NCBI GenBank assembly: GCA_017446095.1
Contig: JAFSRN010000006.1
Coordinates: 1 to 62,721 of the forward strand
DNA from: Eubacterium sp.
GTDB lineage: Bacteria > Bacillota > Clostridia > Oscillospirales > Acutalibacteraceae
Reading direction: 5' to 3'
Length of the DNA: 62,721 nt
The notes below the pieces were generated by a model. The model worked only from the letters and a program-made list of their open reading frames with translations. It did no database searches and was not told the origin of the DNA. This document shows, one piece after another, positions 56,515 to 62,721 of the stretch. Each line of letters begins with the position of its first letter. The first letter of the stretch is position 1. Both the position numbers and the translations under genes were made by a program.

Positions 56515-59500
56515 ATGAAAAAAATGACTAAAAGAATGTTATCGCTTGTATTGTCCGCCGTGATGGTGATCACAATGCTGCCGACATTCTCACTAACTGC
56601 GTTTGCGAGCCCGTCCAATATCAGCAACCACCTTGTGGGTAGATATCTTGTTGATGGTGTAAGTAACTTTCTTGATAACGGTTATGATTTGATTACGTCT
56701 GATAGTGGAGTTACTTGGGAATCTGCAGAAAACACTCGCTTAGGTGCTGCAGCAGCAGTATTTTCAACAAGCGGTAACGGATTGATGATAAGCAAGTCGA
56801 ATGTCCAGGCTATGCTTGCTGATGCATCCAAAGATACAGGATTCACTATTGCTTTTAAAGGTTCGCGTGGCTCAAACGGTGCTGACGGTGGGTATAACTG
56901 GGCAAGATTTTTAGATTTTGATAACGGCGCAAGCGGTCGTTATGGTGCTGGTCCAACTAATTCATTGGAATTCGCCTCTAATGCGACAGTTAGAATAAAA
57001 TCAAGCAATACAAACCTTACTGATATTAGTGTAAACGGAGATACTTGGGGAAACCACAACTGGGTTATCTCTGTAAAAGAAGGTTATTTTGCCGTTTATT
57101 GTGATGGCGTAGTTTCTGGTACACCTGTTTCTGATAGCCGTATTAACGCTGCTTGGTTTACTGATCTTCTTGGCGGTAACGGTCAACTTCTGATTGGATC
57201 TTCACCATGGCCGGGAGACACTTTGTTTAACGGTCAAATCCGTGATTTCCGTATTTATGATAAAGCTGCGTCCGATACAGAGGCTGCTGCTATCAGTTCT
57301 GATATTACCGCAAAGGTTAACGAAACTACACCTACACCACCTGCTACAAGCGACTATTGGCAGATTCTCGCTTCAACCGACTTTACAACATCGGTGTGGT
57401 CTAAAAACAGCACATATAACTGGCGTACCTCAACAGCTCACAGGACTGCTGCAGGCGGCGTTGGTATGGGCTGGGGTATTCAGTTCAGAGATGAAGAGCC
57501 GACTGTTACTGTGGATGACGGTGTTAAGTTCTGGTATAATTCCGGCTCTGACCATAACCAGGGTGTTATGTATATGACGAGTTATAACAGCAACACTACA
57601 AACAATATGTTTAGTGCTGCTGCTAACGGCGGTACGGCGGTTACAAGTTTTAAGATTGACCTTAAATTCTCGCTTTTCGGTCAGACTAAGGCTAACTCCG
57701 GTAATGCTTTGAGTGAGCGCCGCGGCGAAAACGTATTCTTCAAGCTTTGCGAAAATGATACAAAATATGGATTTGAATCCCGTTATTCCTATAACTATGT
57801 TTACTATGCACAGGAATCCTACGGCAGAAGGCATATGAAGAATAATAGTGATATTTACGCTGTAAGCGGTACGAGGGACGGCGGCAATTACGTTCTTTCA
57901 ACAGATAAGAGCTATATTGACGCAGATGTTGACTATCACTATATTCTGACCGTTGCTGACGGCTGGCTCTGCTCTTACATTGCAGATTCGTCAGGTAATG
58001 TTGTAATCAGCTACGATCCTATTGATATTTCAAACTATTCGCTCAGTCCGTCTGATATTACAGGTATGTTCATTAACGGTTCAGAATTCAACTTCCTCGG
58101 TTATGAGGATTTTGAAAACGTTAGATATAAGAGCATCGAGATTTATAAGGGTGTTGATACAAGCAGTTACGACAGCACTAAAGACCACTACCTGTTAACA
58201 TACTTTACAGGCAACAGCGCTGCCGGGGAAACACTGCACTATGCAGTATCCGAGGACGGTTACGACTACGAAGCAGTCAACCTTGGTAACAAGGTATGGA
58301 ATGAAGCTGATTACAATGCATCAAAAATCGCAATCTGGCCAAAGAGCTCGGAAAGAGGCATTGCAACCTCACTTCACGTTCGCGACCCGTATGTATTAAG
58401 AGCGCAGGACGGTTCGTTCTACATCCTTGCAACCGACCTTAATACGCATCCTAACGGCGAAGGTGCGGCTGCCGTTTACAGTAACACATCAAAGGTACTG
58501 GTTTGGCATGTAGATAAATTAACGGATATTCCTGACACGGAACCATGGGTAATCGACGGTACACCGTGGAAGAGCGTTATTGCTAAAAACGCTGCCGTTA
58601 AACGTATGTGGGCGCCGCAGGCAATATGGGATCCGACTGTCGGCAAGTATATGTTCTACTTCTCTGCCGGCACGGGTAGTGTTGGCGATGCCGACGGCAC
58701 ATTTGTTTACTATACTTATACGTCAGACTTCAAATCCTTTACCACACCCAAGCGTTTATTTGCGGACGACAGAAGCGTAGTCAAAGATGGCGCTTCCTAC
58801 AACAATACAATTGACGCGGATATCACATACCACAACGGACTTTGGTATATGTGGTATAAAAACGAGGATAACGATAAACTTCGCTATGCTATTGCGAACA
58901 AAGCAAGCGGTCCTTATCAGGGATTCTTCTCATTTGACGACAATACGTATGCAATGGAAGGTCCATCCGTATTCCAGACAGGCGCAAACAGCTATGCAAT
59001 GCTGTCAGACGCTTACGATAACGGCTTGGCATATGTTTTTACTGCTTCATCGCCAAGGGGATTTAAATCCTCAACTACACACTCAACAAACGTAGTATCC
59101 GATCACAATTACCGCCACGGCTGCGTAACGCCTATTACAGAGGCAGAGTATAACGAAATCCGTAATCTTAAAACAAGCGGTATCGTATATAAGTGGCGCG
59201 GCGTTAATCAGCAAAGATATACTTGGAACGGCAATCATAATTTAATTGATAACGGCGCCGACACAATGACTTATACCGCAAGGGAGAGCCGCGGTTCCTT
59301 AACTGCAAATGACGGTACGTTAAAACTTGAGGCATTAGAATCGTCACACTATACCGATACCTATTGGTATGACGCTGCAGGCGGCGGTGTAACTTTAACA
59401 AATAGTGATATACCTGCTGCTATTTCTAATACCGAATATACAGTCGATTTCAGCTTTAAACGAAGTGTTCTTGACGTTAAGTACGATCAGTTCCCGTATT

Positions 59501-62500
59501 CCGATAATACAATTTTTGCGATTTTTGAAGGCTCAACTAATTATGTAAGGTTGGCAGCTGACGGAACATTCTATGTTAAAGGCGATGCTTGTTCACCTAA
59601 AGCAAATGTTTCAAGTACAGATTTTGTAAGATATACAGTTGTGCATAATGATTATTCAACATCGCTGTTGGTAGATGGCAAATATGTTTGCGGTGCAATT
59701 AACACAGACACAATTCCAAACACGGCAACAGTTGCGCTTGGCTGGTATGCAACAAGCAACAATTACCGTATAACAGGTGAATACGGCACGTTAAGTATCT
59801 CGCCGTCTGCTATTGATACAAACGATGATCAGCTGCTCTATGATTACATAGATGATTTTGAGGCTGCGTATATCGCAAAAATGACCAATAACAATGGTGA
59901 CGTATACAGAAATATGTTGCCTGCATACAAGGCATATGTTGACTACAACGAAGCTCTTGATGCTTATAAATACGGCAACGAAAGCAGCGATGCAAAGCTT
60001 GTTGCTGCAGCTATAGAACTTGGCTCAAAAACAGACGCAATGACTTCTGTTTGGAGTGCAAACACCCCACTTGCAGCAAGTGCAACAACCGGATATAGTG
60101 GCGCTTTATATGACGCGCCATTATACTACCCTTCAACATCTGTTAATACTGGCGGATTACTAGACTTTAAGATTAGTGGTTTTGGTGGTAGCAATGGATC
60201 TGATAATAGAATTTATGAACCGAATGCAGTATTGTTATACGATGGTTCGACAGCAATGACTTATCCTGTTTCTTTTTGGCTACACCCAAAAAAATCTGGT
60301 ACGTGGGGTTATAATCTCTATTGTAATTATATTTATCCAAACGCCGATACCATTTCGTTGTCGCAAAATTGGATTGGAGATTGGTATTCAATTGACAAAC
60401 AACCATCGGGTCAAAAGGATTATTCGAATATTTATGGAGCTAATAAGCAAACCATCGGTTATGCCTCTAATCATTCAAATTTAAATGGCAACAAAGATAA
60501 AGAATTAATGGTAGCTAATAAGTTAACAGTAAATTCCAATCAATTGAGTTTTTCTAATGGATTAAGTACGATTAGTTCAACTCAATGGATAATAAATATC
60601 GGTAATAACGATGGACAATCCGATCAATCATTTACTAGTACGGGGTCAATATATGTTGTTGATTACCGTGGCGTTGAAACTGCAGTAAATAACAATAAGG
60701 CAACGCTTGCAACTGTTGAGCAGTATAAAGAGGGCGGATTGCTTGATTTTATCACTGCTATGGATGAATTAACTGTTGATGCCAGCAATTCAACACAAAA
60801 TTATTCAACCAACACATCCACAAAGGCGGCTAATGTAGCAAAAAGTTATTCGGATGGTAAAACTCATATGGCAACTGCTTCAGTTGCAGCTACTCTCAAC
60901 AGTAATAAAGATGCTTATGCAACAGACGGTAACGGCTACATTGCACTCCGTGCTGCTATTGATAAAAACACAAGACCAACCGCAATTGACAGCGGCAACG
61001 GATTCTATGGTGCTTCGTTTAGCGTACGCGACATTGTTAAGAATAACGGTTATGTAACTTATAATGGACACACCGTTCTGCTTAAGAATTACGCCGCATT
61101 TAAGACCGCATATGACGCTGCTGTTGCTAAAATGGCTGCACTTGGTGCAGGCGAAAACACAACAAGTAAAACATCAAATTACGTTAATCCGTCAGGTCCT
61201 AACACAACAGCAGGCACACCTGCAAAAGCGGCTAAAGACCTTGAAGACGCATACAATGCACTTGACGCTTTGTATAATATCACATATTCATACAAAGGCG
61301 GCGTATTGGATGCAAGTGCCGAGGTAAAGGCTGGTGCTTCTGTTACAACCGCACCTGAAAATCAAGAGCCGGAATATTACGATAATGAAACTCACGTTGT
61401 TTACACCTGGCCGAATGAGGTATCAGACGGTCACGCAGTATGGACTAACGAAGCTTATTCAGAGATAAATAATATTTTGGCTTGTAACCATAACACAGCG
61501 CAGGCGCATGTTGCTGCTGTTGACGATGTTAACGGTTACACCGACTATGCTTGCTCTGTTTGCGGTCATGTAGAAACAGAAGCCGGAGTCGGCAAGTACA
61601 GAGAGTGGGACGAACACGAAACCGAGTGGGATGACTATAGCGAATACGTTGAAAAGGCTGATGATACCACAGGCTACACAAATACATCCCGCGGTGTATA
61701 CGCTTCGCAGATTTCTTCAATTATTAGCGGCGTTACAGCCGGCGACGAAACGAAGTCTAAATCCTTCATCGACGGCAAAAATGACGCTCTTGAAACTGCA
61801 GCCAACACTTACCTCAACCCGCTTGCAGAGTACAGCACGCTCAGCACCGCACTTTCCGGCAGAAGCACGGAAAGAAGTTCTAATAACTACAGCGGCGCAA
61901 CACAGCTGTATACTTACGATTCGTGGATTAACTTTGCTGCAAAGTACGATGCCGGCAACACGCTGCTTAACATTACTTATACCGCAGAACAAAAAGCAGA
62001 ACAGGGTAAGTTTACAGTCGGCGCAGGTAATGTTGTAAACAACGGCAAAGGCGGAACAACACCAACCAAATCCAGCTATCAGAACGCGATTGAAACTAAT
62101 ATTTCCAACATTACCGGCGCAACGCTTACATCGGTAGCAGTTGCAGATAAGTACACCACATTTGACAACGCGAGAGATGTTGTTGCTGCGATGGATCGCG
62201 ACAAGTACACAGCTACAGGTTTAGCGTACATCGACGGTGTTAAGGATGCTCAGGAACACGGCACAGGCGGTGTTTACCACAAGCTTTCTGCTGCAGAAGC
62301 AACTGCTTATAACAGCACCACAGGTCAGTCGCTTGCAGAAAACGCTTTGGTTAAAAACAGCACAAACCCGGATGCAAATACTGCTACACTTCTTAGTGCG
62401 GTTACAACACTTGATGCAGATGCAGGCGGTACATATATCAAGCGCTTCTGGGTAACGCTTACTGTAGAAGATGACGGCGTGGCATCCTCACCTACTTCTG

Positions 62501-62721
62501 CAACTGTTAAATACGGCGACGCACATACCTTTGCGCCTTCTGTAGCAAGCGGCAAGAGCATCACAAGCTGGAGTATAACAAACTACGATTACAGTGTTGC
62601 TATCGGAGATGTCGACAGTAATAATCCGATTGGTTCAAGCAAAGCAACGGGTTACGGCAACAATTCGCTCACAAAGACTGTTACCAATAACCTTGCTGTT
62701 ACCGCAATTGTTGACAGCGAC
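56515..62721 (+). CDS. Large secreted multidomain protein with LamG-like and GH43-like domains (partial)
   Basis: An open frame of 2069 codons runs off the right edge. A signal peptide ends near residue 31 (MLPTFSLTAFA). Residues about 43-262 form a LamG/concanavalin-like domain (GNHNWVISVKEGYFAVYCDG, GQIRDFRIYDKA), about 283-560 a second lectin-like domain, and about 565-880 a GH43-type beta-propeller: base Asp in HVRDPYVL (Asp 624), DADITYHNGLWYMWYK (Asp 767/769) and acid Glu in YAMEGPSV (Glu 815). A further lectin-like domain spans about 890-1100, followed by helical FIVAR-like stretches. An arabinan/xylan or related glycan target is inferred. ATG 56515 has AGGAGG eight bases upstream. The missing 3' end may carry a wall anchor. 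Confidence 0.85.
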   Translation, partial: MKKMTKRMLSLVLSAVMVITMLPTFSLTAFASPSNISNHLVGRYLVDGVSNFLDNGYDLITSDSGVTWESAENTRLGAAAAVFSTSGNGLMISKSNVQAMLADASKDTGFTIAFKGSRGSNGADGGYNWARFLDFDNGASGRYGAGPTNSLEFASNATVRIKSSNTNLTDISVNGDTWGNHNWVISVKEGYFAVYCDGVVSGTPVSDSRINAAWFTDLLGGNGQLLIGSSPWPGDTLFNGQIRDFRIYDKAASDTEAAAISSDITAKVNETTPTPPATSDYWQILASTDFTTSVWSKNSTYNWRTSTAHRTAAGGVGMGWGIQFRDEEPTVTVDDGVKFWYNSGSDHNQGVMYMTSYNSNTTNNMFSAAANGGTAVTSFKIDLKFSLFGQTKANSGNALSERRGENVFFKLCENDTKYGFESRYSYNYVYYAQESYGRRHMKNNSDIYAVSGTRDGGNYVLSTDKSYIDADVDYHYILTVADGWLCSYIADSSGNVVISYDPIDISNYSLSPSDITGMFINGSEFNFLGYEDFENVRYKSIEIYKGVDTSSYDSTKDHYLLTYFTGNSAAGETLHYAVSEDGYDYEAVNLGNKVWNEADYNASKIAIWPKSSERGIATSLHVRDPYVLRAQDGSFYILATDLNTHPNGEGAAAVYSNTSKVLVWHVDKLTDIPDTEPWVIDGTPWKSVIAKNAAVKRMWAPQAIWDPTVGKYMFYFSAGTGSVGDADGTFVYYTYTSDFKSFTTPKRLFADDRSVVKDGASYNNTIDADITYHNGLWYMWYKNEDNDKLRYAIANKASGPYQGFFSFDDNTYAMEGPSVFQTGANSYAMLSDAYDNGLAYVFTASSPRGFKSSTTHSTNVVSDHNYRHGCVTPITEAEYNEIRNLKTSGIVYKWRGVNQQRYTWNGNHNLIDNGADTMTYTARESRGSLTANDGTLKLEALESSHYTDTYWYDAAGGGVTLTNSDIPAAISNTEYTVDFSFKRSVLDVKYDQFPYSDNTIFAIFEGSTNYVRLAADGTFYVKGDACSPKANVSSTDFVRYTVVHNDYSTSLLVDGKYVCGAINTDTIPNTATVALGWYATSNNYRITGEYGTLSISPSAIDTNDDQLLYDYIDDFEAAYIAKMTNNNGDVYRNMLPAYKAYVDYNEALDAYKYGNESSDAKLVAAAIELGSKTDAMTSVWSANTPLAASATTGYSGALYDAPLYYPSTSVNTGGLLDFKISGFGGSNGSDNRIYEPNAVLLYDGSTAMTYPVSFWLHPKKSGTWGYNLYCNYIYPNADTISLSQNWIGDWYSIDKQPSGQKDYSNIYGANKQTIGYASNHSNLNGNKDKELMVANKLTVNSNQLSFSNGLSTISSTQWIINIGNNDGQSDQSFTSTGSIYVVDYRGVETAVNNNKATLATVEQYKEGGLLDFITAMDELTVDASNSTQNYSTNTSTKAANVAKSYSDGKTHMATASVAATLNSNKDAYATDGNGYIALRAAIDKNTRPTAIDSGNGFYGASFSVRDIVKNNGYVTYNGHTVLLKNYAAFKTAYDAAVAKMAALGAGENTTSKTSNYVNPSGPNTTAGTPAKAAKDLEDAYNALDALYNITYSYKGGVLDASAEVKAGASVTTAPENQEPEYYDNETHVVYTWPNEVSDGHAVWTNEAYSEINNILACNHNTAQAHVAAVDDVNGYTDYACSVCGHVETEAGVGKYREWDEHETEWDDYSEYVEKADDTTGYTNTSRGVYASQISSIISGVTAGDETKSKSFIDGKNDALETAANTYLNPLAEYSTLSTALSGRSTERSSNNYSGATQLYTYDSWINFAAKYDAGNTLLNITYTAEQKAEQGKFTVGAGNVVNNGKGGTTPTKSSYQNAIETNISNITGATLTSVAVADKYTTFDNARDVVAAMDRDKYTATGLAYIDGVKDAQEHGTGGVYHKLSAAEATAYNSTTGQSLAENALVKNSTNPDANTATLLSAVTTLDADAGGTYIKRFWVTLTVEDDGVASSPTSATVKYGDAHTFAPSVASGKSITSWSITNYDYSVAIGDVDSNNPIGSSKATGYGNNSLTKTVTNNLAVTAIVDSD

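Overview
The window looks like the chromosome of an anaerobic, spore-lineage Firmicute (Bacillota, class Clostridia, probably a gut Oscillospirales/Ruminococcaceae-type bacterium). This is inferred from the long Bacillus-type SRP RNA placed directly before dnaX, a SigH-like sigma factor, a ClpE-type ATPase, an ECF transporter module, strong AGGAGG ribosome sites, Firmicute-type TTGACA-17-TATAAT promoters and a signal peptide of the MLPTFSLTAFA type. No species can be named from sequence alone.

Layout. 0.3-1.7 kb: ylmH and trmO (minus). 1.9-6.8 kb: a membrane-anchored protein, a REP-associated transposase (RAYT), a DMT exporter, a small alarmone synthetase and a two-component pair. 6.9-11.0 kb: SRP RNA, dnaX, ybaB, recR, smpB and tmRNA. 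11.4-25.2 kb: a long leftward run argC-argJ-argB-argD-argF-carA-carB::dapF-thyA-folA-membrane protein-radical SAM, covering arginine, carbamoyl phosphate, a fused diaminopimelate epimerase and thymidylate/folate. 25.4-26.6 kb: a stand-alone phage-like lysis cassette. 26.7-28.3 kb: four tRNA genes around a PHP phosphatase. 28.4-30.6 kb: zinc-ribbon protein, SigH, YchF. 30.8-34.8 kb: ilvBN and leuCD. 35-46.7 kb: housekeeping (ruvCAB, glmM, a methyltransferase, ecfA1-ecfA2-ecfT-truA, cvpA, pgsA). 46.7-49.0 kb: clpE. 49.0-49.8 kb: five tRNA genes in two promoter units.

50.1-55.9 kb is the accessory block of most interest. It is an apparent operon encoding a YbjN-like protein, a 1122-residue protein joining a Clp-type AAA+ module to a soluble FtsH-type AAA+/M41 metalloprotease, and a Card1/Can2-like CARF nuclease, with no CRISPR array or other cas gene in the window. 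56.5 kb to the right edge: one very long secreted protein with LamG-like and GH43-like domains, open at the edge and preceded by a 22-bp perfect inverted repeat that brackets about 300 bp.

The intergenic DNA is crowded with small repeats of several kinds: (i) GTAG-headed REP hairpins, which match the RAYT; two sit inside the RAYT gene and two supply stop codons for other genes; (ii) a GGTGTGGGC/GCCCACC hairpin family with compensatory changes, often flanked by (iii) degenerate heptamer tandem repeats; (iv) a branched ATGATGT/ACATCAT palindrome after tmRNA; (v) two copies of an element of about 140 bp, each immediately downstream of a tRNA gene and bounded by a duplication of that tRNA's 3' end. 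Coordinates and starts were read by hand; family assignments rest on recognisable motifs and were not searched against databases.
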